Positions 11,551-23,640 are shown, counted from the stretch's first letter. The stretch: DNA of 64,000 nt from Linanthus parryae (GCA_023055425.1 JALGPY010000001.1:71418994-71482993); one strand, 5' to 3'. Numbers and translations: made by a program. The notes: generated from the letters alone by a model not told the origin.

Positions 11551-12675
11551 AATTGGATCGCGGAGCACGAGGCCGCATTAGGGAGGCTGAAGGACTTGAT
11601 GACATTGCAAAGGGTAATGATCGCACCGCAGCTTGGATCGCCGCTTTTGCTATATCTGACGTCACTTTTGGCTCAGGAATATGAAGGGCAAGAAAGGTCG
11701 ATTTACTATATTTCTCGCATAGTGCAACCAGCCGAATCAAGGTACACAGACATCGAACGCCATTGCCTTGCCCTATTCTTCCTAATAGAGAAGTTAAAAC
11801 ACTGCTTCGCCTCGCACAAAGTGGTGGTGGTTACGAAGAGCGACCCCTTACGGTACCTCTTGACTCATACCTCTCCCGGCGGAAGATTGGCAAAATGGTA
11901 CATGACCATTTCCTAATACGACATCACGTGCGTTCGACCGCGAGCAATCAAATCGCAAGCAGTGGCAGATCTTCTGGCACAATTCCCGGATGACAGCCAT
12001 GAGCCCATGATCGAGGAGGAACTAGAGGGACTCGAGATCTATGCAGTCGAGTTACCTTACTGGACGCTTCATTTTGATGGATCGTCAACAAGGAAAGGTG
12101 GAGGAATTGGAATCGTTTTGACTAAACCAGATGGGGAGGTCATCCAAATGTCCACAAAACTTGATTCGCAGTGACCAAAAATGAAGCGGAGTATGAGGCT
12201 CTCATCGCAGGCCTCCGTGCAGCTAGGGAATTGGAAGTAAGCAATTTGACGGTTATGGGGGATTCCAAGTTAATCTTCAAACACTGCAGGTGAGTACGGA
12301 TTAAAAGAGGTAAACATGTTACCCTATCAGACTTTAGTGCAGAAGCTGGTACAACAATTATGCGATGTCAGGTACGAGCACACGCCTAGAGCAGATAATC
12401 GGCACGCTGATGCTTTGGCCACTCTGGGATCTAAAGTTAGTGCGGATAAGTGCCCTGCGAGAATCTCGATTGAAGTTCGAATGTCATCGGCATTGACAGA
12501 GGACACATGCGAGGATGAGTCCATAGATGATGCAGACTGGAGAAAACCGATATTACACGCCATCGCCGAAGGAACGAGCAAAGAAAATTGGGCATCCACT
12601 AAGGGGTACTGCATACATGATAACGCTCTCTATTACAAATGTCTAGGTTCACCAACACACTTGCGGAGAAAGTGA
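11551..12675 (+). pseudogene. gypsy A RNase H and archaeal-type RNase H, broken
   Basis: The first RNase H is visible as YYISRIVQPAESRYTDIER and LRYLLTHTSPGGRLAKW (to about 11916, then TAA). A second one starts around 12060 (WTLHFDGSSTRKGGGIGIVL), the archaeal-type RNase H that Tat-group elements carry in addition. Stops near 11914 and 12171 and frame changes near 12180-12300 break it. The segment 12316-12675 covers the end of this RNase H (HTPRADNRHADALATLGSK) and the linker to integrase (DDADWRKPI). Confidence 0.8.
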
Positions 12676-12676
12676 G

Positions 12677-14041
12677 GTGTCAATCTATCGGAAAGCCCAA
12701 AGGTATGGGATTCACTGGCCGGACATGTCAACTGCTGCCGCGATAATTCAAGGGAACTGCGAAACTTGCGCATTGATCAAGGATTCTTTAACAATCGCTC
12801 TGGTCGATGATGACACAGACTGGAGGAAGCCACTCTTCGATTTTCTCACAGAAGGAATCGAGCCTGAGTCAAGAAAGGAAGCCGAGAAACTGAAAAGAAA
12901 GGCAGCCCGGTACATAATACAAGAAAACATACTCTGGCGAAGGGGTCAGGAGGGTAATCTACTTCCATGCCTAGATACCAAGGAGGCGCAAGAGGTGATG
13001 GATCTCTCTCACCAAGTAGAGCATCAGGGAGGTGCGAAACTATGTAGACAACTCCTCACAGTTGGCTATTTCTGGCCCACCATGGAGGCAGATTGCCGCA
13101 CTAAAGTAAGGAGATGCCAGGAGTGTCAATTCAAGGTCAACCTCGTACATGCCCCTGCCGTAGATCTGCACGCGTTGGGGACACCATGGCCATTCCACAC
13201 TTGGGCTCTAGATTTTGTTGGCCCCATTCGACCAGCCTCACATGGGAACCAGTTCATCCTCACCGCGACCGAGCTATTTACTAAGTGGGTGGAGGCAATA
13301 CCGCTCAAGACAGCTAATGCGCTCGCTGTGGTCCATTTTGTCCAAGAGAACATCATATACAAGTTCGGAATCCCAAACACAATTCTTTCGGATAATGGCA
13401 CACCTTTTGTAAATCGTCAAGTAGCCGCAAAACTAGCGGAATACAACATAAGGCAGGGCTGTTCCACTCCTTATTATCCAAAAGGGAATGGGCAAGAAGA
13501 AGCAACCAAGACACTGCTAAGAATCTTGAGCAAGATGGTCGTAGACGATCACAAGAAATAGGCCGATTCTTTGAACATAGCATTATGGGCGTATCGGACT
13601 TCGTCGAGGACTCCCACATGAGTCTCCCCGTTCCTTCTATGTTATGGAGCTGAAGCTGTTGTACCGGCGGAGGTGAAAATCAACTCTGAGAGATTGGCCT
13701 TTCATGCATTATATGACAATCAGCGCGACCATGACTTGATTTTATTGGAGGAAAAGCGAGAGCAAGCCAAGCGGGCTAACAAACGGTACAAGGAGAGTAT
13801 CGCTCGCGCATACAACAAAAAAGTCCAACATCGAGACTTCGCGGTTGGGGACCTGGTTTTGCGCGCCTCAGATCATTGCATGAGGGAGGCAGCCCATCCA
13901 AAATTCGCAGCTAACTGGGAAGGACCATTCGAAGTTAAAGAAGTCTTTGACAGTGGTTACTGCAAAATACAAAGGCTTCATGGGACTGCCACAACCCCAA
14001 GCTCAGTCAATATGCGCTGGATTAAAAAGTATTATCCCTAA
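12677..14041 (+). pseudogene. gypsy A integrase, broken
   Basis: The zinc-binding part (HQVEHQGGAKLC, then CRTKVRRCQECQ) is followed by the catalytic core: Asp in WALDFVGPI (about 13208), Asp in ILSDNGTPFVN (about 13390), and Glu in the altered stretch GNGQEEATKTLL (about 13495), where element B has GNGQAEATNKTL. TAG at 13559-13561 and TGA at 13619-13621 interrupt it. The C-terminal part (13673-14041) is open and ends RWIKKYYP. The integrase would insert element cDNA. Confidence 0.87.
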
Positions 14042-14104
14042 CCTCTCTCTTTACATACATCGGATTATAATGTCTATTTACGTCTAGTATTCTGATAGAC
14101 TCAT

Positions 14105-14195
14105 GCGTCGTTCCTCCCATATGAGGGATTTGTAATCTTGCCTCTCCCATATGAGGGACTTGTAATTTTGCCTCTCCCATATGAGGGTGCTTATA
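14105..14195 (+). repeat. short tandem repeat with near-palindromic core
   Basis: Three copies of CTCCCATATGAGGG spaced about 31 bases apart. The core is close to self-complementary. Element B has the matching array at about 38524-38605 in the same position relative to integrase. Confidence 0.75.
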
Positions 14196-14280
14196 ATAAA
14201 AGAATTCTCCCAAATGTGAAGAATTTTATTACTTTGGTTGTCCTTTATCGCTTTATTTACTTCTCTGCTTATTTACAATA

Positions 14281-14690
14281 AAAGCTTATTCGCTGAGATA
14301 GCAGCGATATTCAAACACGATCTTAAGTGATCACAAAGCCTATCTGCTGAGATAGCAGCACTATTCAAATGCGATCTTAAGTGATCCCAAAGCCTATCTG
14401 CCGAGATAGCAGCAATATTCGAATGCGATCTTAAGTGATCTAAAAGCCTATCTGCCGAGATAGCAGCGATGTTCAAATACGATCTTAAGTGATCTAGAAG
14501 CCTATCTGCCCAGATAGCAGCCCTAATGTATGATCCTATGCCATCCGAAGCCTATCTTCCGAGATAGCAGCAATGTTCAAAGACGATCTTAAGTAATCTA
14601 AAAGCTTATCTGCCCAGATAGCAGCCATGATGCATGATCTTAACTGGTCTGCGAGCCTATCTGCTTAGATAGCAAGCTATGGCAGCAACA
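14281..14690 (+). repeat. tandem array of about 57-60-base units, gypsy A
   Basis: About seven units, each with TATCTGCCGAGATAGCAGC followed by CGATCTTAAGTGATC. Each unit can form two small hairpins: TATCT/AGATA, and GATC...GATC. The longer array of element B (37080-38460) is the same repeat on the other strand. Tandem repeats between pol and the 3' LTR are known in Tat/Ogre elements. Confidence 0.8.
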
Positions 14691-15297
14691 CCCTGCGTGA
14701 ATGCAAAATTTATCAAGCTTGAAATAAAAGAATTATTCAGGCAAGTATCCAAATGCAAAATGCGAAAGAAACATAACTTGTTTTATACCCAATACGCATG
14801 CGATATTACAATTTGTTGTATCAAACAAGAACAACAGATACTAAAGTGTATTTCATTAACAGTCAGAATGACTTACAATTTATCTGTCTAGATAGCAGCT
14901 TACAAGCAAAAGCTCATAGTAAGGAAATTCTTACTATAAAACGATCGGCCTACTGGCCCTAACAAAATCTATGCAACATAGCAGCTTACAAGCAAAAGTT
15001 TATAGCAAGAAAAGTCTTGCTGTAAAATGAACGGCCTACAAATTCTAATAAAAGCTATGCGACGCTATCGTCGAGGTCCCAGATTTGAACAAGGCTCTTG
15101 ACTGGTCTTCTGCCCAAGAGATGTGCCGGATGAACCCCATGCCCAGACGGATGCGGCGGTGAAGAACAAGTGGAGAACAACTCCTGGGGCAGAAAGCTTA
15201 TTGTCCACGGAGACGAGCGCCATGGCTCGTCACCTCTAATTCAAGAACGTGGAGGCAAATATTTCTCCTATAGGAAAGATAGAGGAGAAACACTCCA
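14691..15297 (+). other. gypsy A spacer, no gene seen
   Basis: AT-rich spacer between the tandem array and the small antisense ORF. Short repeats of ACAAGCAAAAG (14902, 14990) and a few AGATAGCAGC pieces recur. No coding gene was recognised. Confidence 0.5.
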
Positions 15298-15588
15298 TTA
15301 ATTACGAGTTGGTAAAAAGGTCAGTACAGAACTGCACCTCGCCGGAAGGCAGCCGGAGATACGACCTGCAAACATAATATACGAAGAAGAATCTTCGAAC
15401 AAACCTGAGGTATTATGTATATCTTCTCCACATTGGTCATGAAGATCAGTAAGCTTCATAAAGAAGATATGGGGAGCTATTTCTATGGCACAAGGCATAA
15501 ACTCAGGTTTCACAACTTGAAATTGCCATGAATCAACAAAAGACAAGCATTGAAGCCAGCAGTCGTAAGGACTCATGGCAAGCCACAT
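15298..15588 (-). CDS. conserved small antisense ORF of gypsy A (unknown function)
   Basis: 96 codons, reading opposite to pol, starting MWLAMSPYDCWLQ and ending LPTRN. It aligns without gaps and with more than half of the residues identical to the frame at 36150-36440 of element B (MCFAVSPYDCWLQ...LPSRN). The ATG lies 36 bases downstream of a TATATAAA box (15631-15624) that B also has. I do not recognise a domain; Cys and aromatic residues are frequent. Conservation of an open frame in two elements that are otherwise well diverged argues for coding, but a short conserved promoter region that is merely open by chance remains possible. Confidence 0.5.
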   Translation of the reverse strand: MWLAMSPYDCWLQCLSFVDSWQFQVVKPEFMPCAIEIAPHIFFMKLTDLHDQCGEDIHNTSGLFEDSSSYIMFAGRISGCLPARCSSVLTFLPTRN

Positions 15589-15623
15589 TTTGGGATGAAG
15601 AACCCAAGCAGCAAGAGACAGGG

Positions 15624-15631
15624 TTTATATA
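15624..15631 (-). promoter_or_regulatory. TATA box of the small antisense ORF, gypsy A
   Basis: TATATAAA on the - strand within TCTATATAAACCCTG; the same 15-base text occurs in element B at 36104-36118. Confidence 0.55.
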
Positions 15632-16017
15632 GACTCTACGGAACTCTTCAGTTCCCTAACTGAGTCAGCAAAGCTTGGAAAAGGGGTAAGAATCAATTAC
15701 TTACGTCTCAAAAGAGGTAAAATTCAATTACCCTACTAAAGGCTATGACGATTCGGCGGCGCGCCCTAATTAATGACGGAAGGTCATAATAAGGATGGGC
15801 TTCCCAAGGAAATCGTGCTTATCTAATAAATCGTTAGCGCAAAAATCAAGGCAGATACGTCGCCATGTGACGTCATAATTGATACGTACCAAAATATTTG
15901 AGCAAATCCCCGAAAGGGCAAAATGGGACATGAAAGTTCTAGATAAAAAAAAAGGGGGGAGAAAACCCTAGCAGCATTACAATAATATTTTTGTTTCAAA
16001 CAAATAATATTTGTTTC

Positions 16018-19000
16018 TCAAAATAAGTCCTTGATCAACGGGTCTTCTGGAGAAAACGAGAGCGATGTCTCTCTTACTTCGTCCACTTCTCGCTTCAGCT
16101 GCTCGTACTTGGCGTTCATCTCATGGAAGAGGCTGACAGCTTCTTCAGCCTTTTGCCTTTGTTCGTCTACCTTCCGTCTCTCAGCTGCGAGGTTGTGGAA
16201 ACTGCGTTTCAAATTCACAGCTGCGCGAATTTGGGTGATCCTGTTGAGAAGATACCCGAAGCCCAGCTTGCCTTGAACTTTAGCTTGAAGCCCTTGGCAT
16301 GTGCTGAAAAGCAGCTGCCCACTATGAGGAGAAATGGTCGCAGGAGTGGCCACAGACAGCTGCTCCAAAATCCAGATGGCTTCGGTCAAGAAAAGCCTCC
16401 TGTCATACGGCCCTATCTCTAGAGATCTCGCGAATGACCAGGGGTATGAGAGGCGCATCTGAATCAGCCAGTCCACATCAGCTTGCTTCAATCCTGATAA
16501 AGTTGATTCAAGTTTAGAGCGTGAAAACTTTAAAACAAGGATGTAGAATACGAAAAATGGTAACATACCAGTCCCATCCAGGATTTCACGCAGAGAGGGG
16601 ATGCGCATTGCTGGGAAAGCTGAAGTCTGTCCTCGCTCCATTGCTCGTCTGTCTGCCGCAAGCTCAAGCTCATCATAGTTGGCAGGGAGAGTATAGGCCT
16701 CAACAGGTACGACAGCAGCTCCAACTTGCGAGCTCCAAAAACTCCATGCTTGGGGAACCTCTGGAAGCTCCACCTATGTTGAAGGAATGGCAGAAGTAGG
16801 AGCGCCCGCCCGCCCGGGAACCTCTTCGGCTGCGAGGGGCTCTTGCGATTCGGGAGCATTCATTTGAACATCAACATTTGCATGTGATGCTATGTCTTCC
16901 ACGACCTGCTCATTTTCACGATCTGAGGCTCCAGCATCATCTGTTCCCATTTCCTCAACTGCAGCATCAGCATTTTCTTCCATCAGCACGGTGTCAGCTT
17001 CGATATCATCAGAGACCTCGATGTTGTCCTCCAAAGGCTCTCCTGCATACTCAGCAGCTGCGACAGGCTTCTCAACATGAGAGCTTCGCTCTGGAGCATA
17101 AGATGCAGGGGGCTGACTTCTTTGTTCCGGCATGTCCTCATTAGCATCGCCTGCGATACAAGATAGGAAAATGTGAGGTAACTTGTAATTACGGTGCTCT
17201 GTTATTTTGATAGATCAAGAGCAAGCACCTCCACACGTAGGTGGGATTGCAGCACCTTCATCATATGCTAAAGACGCGACACCATATCCTACTAGGGTAT
17301 CTTCATTAAGCACATCTTTAAGGTGAGTGTGACCTGGGGTGCGAAGAAACTTGTCACGATGATGATTGGGTTACTAAGCCTAGTTTACAGACATTGCTTG
17401 AATGATTACCTGAGGGTTCACCACACTTGCTTACTAGCCATCGGCGAATATCAGCTTTTGATAAGCCATGCTTTAACGCACCAGTAATCACTTCTTGGTA
17501 AGTCACATCAAGGTTAAAAATCTCACCTTGTTTACCACCTGCGATTTCCTAAAAGTCTGCTTGAGATTGTTCCAAAGCAGCCGCATCCAAATCGTCAGAT
17601 TGCTCCACCAAGTCATCCACATGTTGCTCTTCCAAACTTCTCCTCTTTATGAGATCGATCTCATCTTCTTCTCGCTTCCCTCTTCTCTCTGCGGCTTCCG
17701 CAGCCGTCCTTTCAGACTCAGCCATGATATCCTCATCTATGGCTTCGCTGGGGGCGCCAGAGTGAGAACCCTTGGTTTTCTTCTGCTTCTTGGCCGGGAG
17801 ACCGCTTATGGTCTCTGTGTCATCATCTGCGAAAGAACAAACTGTTCAATAAATATTTCAAGAGCTAAGGTACCGAGAAGATAAGTTCGTTTGAGATACC
17901 TTCCGAATCTTCCTCTTGTATCTCACCTCTTTCTTCTTCTCTTTCACTTTCGCCTCTTTCTTCTTCATCATCTCTTCCCCTTAATTCTCTTTCCTCGACT
18001 TCCTCTTCCTCTTCTTCCTGACCAAAAGGGATGAAGGACTCAACTGCGAGTTCTTTCCGCGCTTTGCTTGGCATGCGACCTTTGCCTTTGTCCTTAGAAA
18101 CAAGAGACTTTGCAGGAGATGAAGTCGGGGCACTCCTGGGAGGAAAGATTGTAATGCATCCATTACCTCGCGAATCCGAGCCTCGACTGCGGGAGCCATT
18201 CCCATTGATAGTAGAATTTTCTCGCCCTGCCTTCTCGCAGCAACAATAGTGTTGATCAGCGACTTGGAGCGCTCCCCAGAAGCAAACCTCCTCAGAAAGC
18301 ACTAAAACAGAAAATGGAGAATAAGTTTCAATACATCTAAGGAAAAAGATTTAACATGCACAAAGGAAATTGTTTACCTTGGCAAAATCTTCGCTGTATT
18401 TGATGACATGCGAAGCACCATCCCTGACAGCGGTCATCTTCTCCTCAAGAATGGTGGATGGGCACAAATGATTGTCGTGATCCAGCAAGGAGTAGCAGCC
18501 ATACTCGGAGTCATCCAAGCTGCATTTAGGATGGAATGGGAAGGAATTCCTCTTGATTATAGGAGCTCTGCTGGGCTGAGGAGCCGACTGCGTCTCGAAC
18601 CTGGCCTGCTGAGTAGTCCACTAAGCAACCCAATTTTTGGAGAGGCGACCTACACGGCCACCTGAGGGTTGAACGAAGGGCAAGTTGCTCCGATAGATCG
18701 TTTGGCACTCGCCAGACAACAGTCGCTTATAGCAGCCTCTTACAATTGATCTAGGCCAAACGGAAGGCGCCACTGCATCATAGCCAAACTGGGGAGAAAC
18801 GCGAGTTGGATCAACATCGACTGTGATCCTTTCATACCTAGAAGTAAGTTCAGGGACATACTCAGCAAGAGTAGGGAGAGAACCCCTTAAATACCAACAG
18901 AAGAATTCGCGATAGCGCTCATGAAAGCGCTCATGACCCTCGAAAAGGAGCTCTCCTGAGAAAGCAAGAGATTTGGTGGGATACAGCTTCGGGAACCATC

Positions 19001-20258
19001 GCACATTCTCAATACGCGTGGCATAGGGCCTAGCCGTAAACTTGCTCCGGTCATCGCATATCAGGCTCCTGGTACACTTGGGAAGACTGGTTCTGAACCA
19101 TCGAGCAGCTCTTCCACTGGAAAGTTCATCCTCCGCACCAGGGACACACCACTTGTTGGGCCTAGAAGGAACAGGAGCATAGGAGGGCCATCACTCAAAA
19201 ACCCACATGGTCAGGAATGCGATGTTAACATAAGTCAGCACATCAAGGCGACCGCGAGAGTCCTTGATCGCCACTACCAATTGGTCCAGCCTATGGTATA
19301 AAGTGCCCAAGACCAGAGGCCCAAGTGCGACTCTTTGGCCGAGAGCCAACTTGTCAGCAAGGGGAAGGACATGATAGAAAACACCATCATGAGGATGACC
19401 ATCGATCAGATACCTCGACAGCCAGGCACAGAGGAAGTCGCACAAGGTTAAGTGGTATCCTTTCCCATTGACATAATTGTTCGCATTTGGGTTCTTGTTC
19501 AGAAGTTTCTTGGTAATACTACTATTCGCATAGTCGGGAAAGAAGTACTGCACCCATTTGCCTCAGGTGTTCTTCGCAGATGTATCCACAAGCTGCCAGT
19601 CGGGAAGAACTTTCGTAGATGTCCGCCGAGTGGAGATCTTCTTTACTTCGGACAAGCATTCCTCCATCTGCTTGTACAGAGCAAGTTCTGGATCAGTCCT
19701 CAAAGGGCTCAGAGGATCCACTTCACCAATGGGAGAAAGGTCATACAGCATGTTCACATCCTCCAAAGTGGGAGCAGCCTCGAACTCAGCAAAATGGAAG
19801 GTATGAGTCACAGGTGAATAGCGAGAGAGAAGGTTTAGAAGCATGGACAGATCCAACTTCACGGCAGCACCCTTCATAGCACGAACTGCGAAATAAATGC
19901 CAGCATTGTTCTATGCGATGGCATGGTGGGTCAATACATGGTCGATCCACTTATCCATGAAGTCCAATTTTTGGACAAATGCCTGGATAGAAATTGCGGT
20001 ATGGGGGAAAAACCCATTTTCAACTCCCAACCTAATCCCATCCTTGGAGTCGATTAACTCTAGCATGGCTGCATTAACAGGCGGGGTCAATGTCCGCAAT
20101 TCTCCGGAGGAGACAGGAGCCGGTAGATTCTTCACCTTAACCCTCGCATGATAGAAATCTTTTCCACCCAAATAGGGGGCTTTCCGCCACAAGGTTTGGG
20201 AAAGATCAGGTATTTCTTCGGCCTCTTTAATGGGTTTGGATCCTTTTTTCTTGGCCAT
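16018..20258 (-). pseudogene. antisense plant-mobile-domain gene of gypsy A, decayed
   Basis: Homologue of the intact gene at 31405-35687. It starts at the ATG of 20258 (MAKKKGSKPIKE) with the same polypyrimidine-CGCAG just before it, and continues as LWRKAPYLGGKDFYHARVK, TFHFAEFEAAPTLEDVN, LCAWLSRYLIDGHPHDGV and MRWFPKLYPTKSL. The last exon ends DPLIKDLF at 16018. Stops and frameshifts break it, for example a stop at about 19910 after HHAIA, breaks near 19560 and 19190, and a stop in the 18.6-kb region. The exon junctions seen in B are recognisable here (for example around 17430 and 16500), so the introns are ancestral to both copies. See the B copy for the domain description. Confidence 0.8.
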
Positions 20259-20758
20259 TCCTGCGGAAGAGCAAGAAAAAAGGGGGGAGAAATATACACA
20301 CTTTCAGTTTGAATTTCAAGAAGCAATTGTGTTTTGTCAAAAGAAGATGAACAGTCCGGGGTCAATTCTGGGTTTAGAAGTTCAGAATTCGTTTATATTG
20401 CTCAGAATTTCAGAAGTTCTACATTGGATTTCAGTATATGGTCAATACATGGTCGATCCACTCATCCATGAATTTCAGAATTTCTGGGTTAAGAAAAGGG
20501 CCTCTTTTGCAGTTCTCATCGAACGACATATCCCAAATAACTATGGGTTTACAGATCCAAGACAGTTCAAAGAATATTTGAGTACATTAAATGGAATTGA
20601 GCAAAGCCAACCTTGTTTTGGTAAGGATGAAGCAAGTTGAAGGAGACGATTGACAAGGAAGAACTGATGATTGATCACTTCAATCTGCTCTTGAAGGCTT
20701 CCCGATATCATTCACTTTAGAGAGGGAAGTGATGCTTTGCAACAATGGAGGGCACATA

Positions 20759-20768
20759 GTATTTATCC
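20759..20768 (-). promoter_or_regulatory. TATA-like box of the antisense PMD gene, gypsy A
   Basis: GGATAAATAC on the - strand, about 500 bases before the ATG. The same decamer is found in B at 30983-30992, about 415 bases before its ATG. Confidence 0.4.
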
Positions 20769-21016
20769 AAAAACAATGAGGAGTCGCGTCCTTTCAGTAG
20801 TCGAATCGCAACCGTCACCGTCGAATCGCGCAATCACAGGACAAGCTGACGTCACGCCTAAAACCCTAAAAGAACAGACGGCACGACTCTAGGGATTTTA
20901 GGTCATAATGGCACGCACGGGGGCTGAATTTGCGTGTATTTGAATTGGTGCGTGGCGGCAACGTGTACATTGGTTCCTGCGCATTGAAGCCTATCCGGCT
21001 ATGCGTCTTCACGCGC

Positions 21017-21030
21017 AGAAAGGGGGCTAA
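21017..21030 (+). other. polypurine tract of gypsy A
   Basis: AGAAAGGGGGCTAA ends exactly at the 3' LTR. The identical tract borders the 3' LTR of element B (30723-30736, - strand). Confidence 0.75.
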
Positions 21031-21642
21031 TGTAGATAGTGCTTTCTAGACAGGCAGATCTTAGCCACGTGGCGATCGTCCAGCACACCTAGCTGTGCTC
21101 CACACACACTGGATCACCACCCGCGCTGATCCACGTGGGGGCTGCGAGACAGGGCTCTTGCATACCACCAAACGGGACTTGTAGAGACTTAGTGGTTTGG
21201 AGGCTAGAGTAAGTCCTGTCGCGCGCGAGCGACAACCAAGCCCGCGCGCGACCTTAGTAAGTTCTTTGAGAGATTTATGGCACGAGCTCCATAAACCCGG
21301 TCAACCTTATAACGGTTCCGGTATACGCGGACGAACGTGTCGTAACGGTCCCTATATACGCGGACGAACGTGTCGTTGTGGTTAAGCTAATTAAGCCGCC
21401 ATTAATGGGTGCATTAACCCACTACAACGGTCACATTCTCCGTTATATATAGGATCGTTAACCCTTCCATACAAGGGCGAATCACCTGAGATATGCGGAA
21501 GCTCTGCCAAAATCTTGTCTCTCTGTCATACAGTGCTATTGTCTTACTCTCTCCCTACACACAACCCTACTCTTCCAGTGTTCTTTCTATTCCCTACTCT
21601 TGGTGTATATTGAATTCTCTCTGCAAGATTCTCTCGTACACA
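21031..21642 (+). repeat. 3' LTR of gypsy element A
   Basis: 612 bases, TGTAGATAGTGC to CTCGTACACA, same length as the 5' copy with about 24 substitutions and no indel that I could find. Confidence 0.9.
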
Positions 21643-21647
21643 CATTT

Positions 21648-21795
21648 CTTCCCATCAAAACCGTAAACCCTTCAAGTCTCAGTTTCGAAGACCCTTTTTC
21701 TCCCTCACCAAATCCATTGGGGCATCTGGCACCGCAACTATCCTCTTCCACCTATCTTCAAATTCCCTTTCTTTCATCCGCGGCGGTAATCTTGA
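21648..21795 (+). pseudogene. TOC75: TOC75 exon 1 duplicate, 3' part
   Basis: Resumes where the copy at 9675 stops: CTTCCCATCAAAACC, then the counterpart of 26996-27130 (FFSLTKSIG region and the start of the Gly-rich stretch). Similarity ends at about GGCGGTAAT (21792) and the sequence then differs from the gene. Only the transit-peptide part of TOC75 was duplicated or has survived. Confidence 0.83.
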
Positions 21796-21799
21796 ATAA

Positions 21800-23640
21800 G
21801 ATAATCCCGACCGAAGACTGTATCCTGACACATGTCGTTGTAAATTGATTCAGTGGTCCAATACTCTTCTCGGTCCGTGCGTTTAGCAGCTTCGAAGAAG
21901 GGTACCCATCGTTCTTTCTCCACCGGAGTCTCTGAAGTCCCTACTTATCCTACTTCTTCTACCACAGCCCCCTCGTCAGGGTACCCATAAAACTCTAAAT
22001 CGTCCCACTAATCGCTATCAACTACTTACAATTTTTCTTCTTCTCCCCTTTTTCTTGAGCCTTCGAGTTTATTGATTTTGTTTTCCTCAAAGAGTTGTAT
22101 TGGACATTCACATTGAGCGGATACTTACCCAACTTGGATGGGTCCTCCCCCAACTTGCTATGCATCCTATCAATAATTAACATATGACACATTATTAGCA
22201 AACACACTCACAACATTAAGTTCCAAGAATAAACAATTTAAATACATGATTACACTATCTAAGAGACCTTCTCAAAGGAGTCTCCTTAGAAATGGCATTG
22301 GCCGCATCCCCCAGCTTGTTAATCCACATGTTGCTGAACTGTGTAAACCTTAGCCAAAAACTCACTGATGTCTCCACCCTTTTTGATAGGTCCTACACCT
22401 TCGTATTAATTAAACTAGTACCATACTCCGTCATCTTAATCATTCTTTGAATGCCTCAAAAATATATGTCTGGATTGCAGGAGCAGGATTAGCATGAGCA
22501 GGATTAATGACTTCTTGGATAATGGGAGCAATAGTAACCACAATTGTGTCAATTGCATTGGCAACAGAGGCTTCTTGGATGACGGATGCCCGATCGTCAT
22601 TAAACCCCATGAATTTGCAGTAGTCTAAGCCACCCTTGTTGTTTACTGATTTTTCTTTCTACCAACATGTGCCTGTGCAACGGGGGTCGGTGCCTAATCT
22701 TCATAGGAACCATCTGTCTTTTCTTTCGTGTCTTCTGCTTCTTCCTTCGAATGCCCTCAGGTGTTGTAGTATTTTTTTTTTGAGTTTTTTGGAGTCCTAG
22801 AAATAGCTATACAGATTGTGGTTCCATCTTGATTCACAAAGCAGTTAACCTTAAACTTATTGGTCCATTTTCGTGCAACAGCTCCAATGGGTTTGCCTCT
22901 ATACACGATGAAAGAGCCCTACTACCATTCCTGCTTCTCCGAGTTTGTGGGCACACGTGTCGACACTAATCTATCAACCTTATTTCCACTCATTAATGGC
23001 ATAAGAGTAGTCCTGGTTGAAATCTTTCCATTCCCATGCTGGGAGGCGTGCCTTGAGATCCCTATGGTTCTTTTCCCCAAGAAAGCTCTGATATGAGGAA
23101 ACGCCTCGCACATCCAACAAAGTAAGATGTGGGGAATACAATCATGTTATAATTAAGCCTGCCACTATCTTGTACCTCAGTATCCAACAAAGCCACGCCT
23201 TGTACCTCAGTATCTTCAGAAAATCGTGCCCGATTAACGAACCCCACACAAAGTTGTTTGCATAATCCAAGTCCCCTAACAACCCAAATAGGCTCCAAGG
23301 AACGACATGATTGTTGCTTTGGTACACGTAAGTCGCGCCCAACAAGGACACCATCAGAAGCCTTGTGTAGTTTAATAATGTCCCCTTGTCTAGCAGAACA
23401 TACTTATACGCAGTTAACCATGCATCCAACATGTTTTCAACCATCTCAATCTTGATGTCGTTAGGTATCTTATGTTTTGGGATTAGCTTCATGATCCGGT
23501 CGTTATTATTTTCATTCACAGTGACAGACTTCTCAATTTGTTCACCAAGATCCATACCTAGTCCTAACACCAACACAAACTCCTGCATCCCCAAATGCAC
23601 AAGTAAACTGTTAACCTTGAACCACAACTCGTCCTAATGA
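21800..23640 (-). pseudogene. decayed transposon ORF with DUF1985-like domain
   Basis: The best frame is 23627-23142 on the - strand: WFKVNSLLVHLGMQEFVLVL followed by YANNFVWGSLIGHDFLKILR. This resembles the DUF1985 domain found with Ulp1-like protease domains in plant Mutator-like elements. A further frame (23113-22922) reads CEAFPHIRAFLGKR, which fits the sequence that follows that domain, and acidic/aromatic text near 21990-21830 (FYGYPDEGAVVEEVG) looks like the C-terminal part. Many stops and frameshifts. No termini were identified. The domain name is from memory of the family. Confidence 0.5.

Larger units (their letters stand above)
9676..21642 (+). mobile_element. Ty3/gypsy (Tat-type) retrotransposon A
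   Basis: 11,967 bases bounded by two 612-base LTRs that differ at about 24 sites (roughly 4%). Order inside: primer site, RT, RNase H, a second archaeal-type RNase H, integrase, hairpin tandem arrays, then genes on the opposite strand, then a polypurine tract. RT before integrase makes it Ty3/gypsy; the extra RNase H and the long region after integrase with antisense ORFs fit the Tat/Ogre group. The gag-protease region is missing. It sits inside a TOC75 exon-1 copy: the left flank is CCTCT (9671-9675) and the right flank CATTT (21643-21647), consistent with a 5-base target duplication that has since mutated. It is the same family as element B. Confidence 0.93.
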
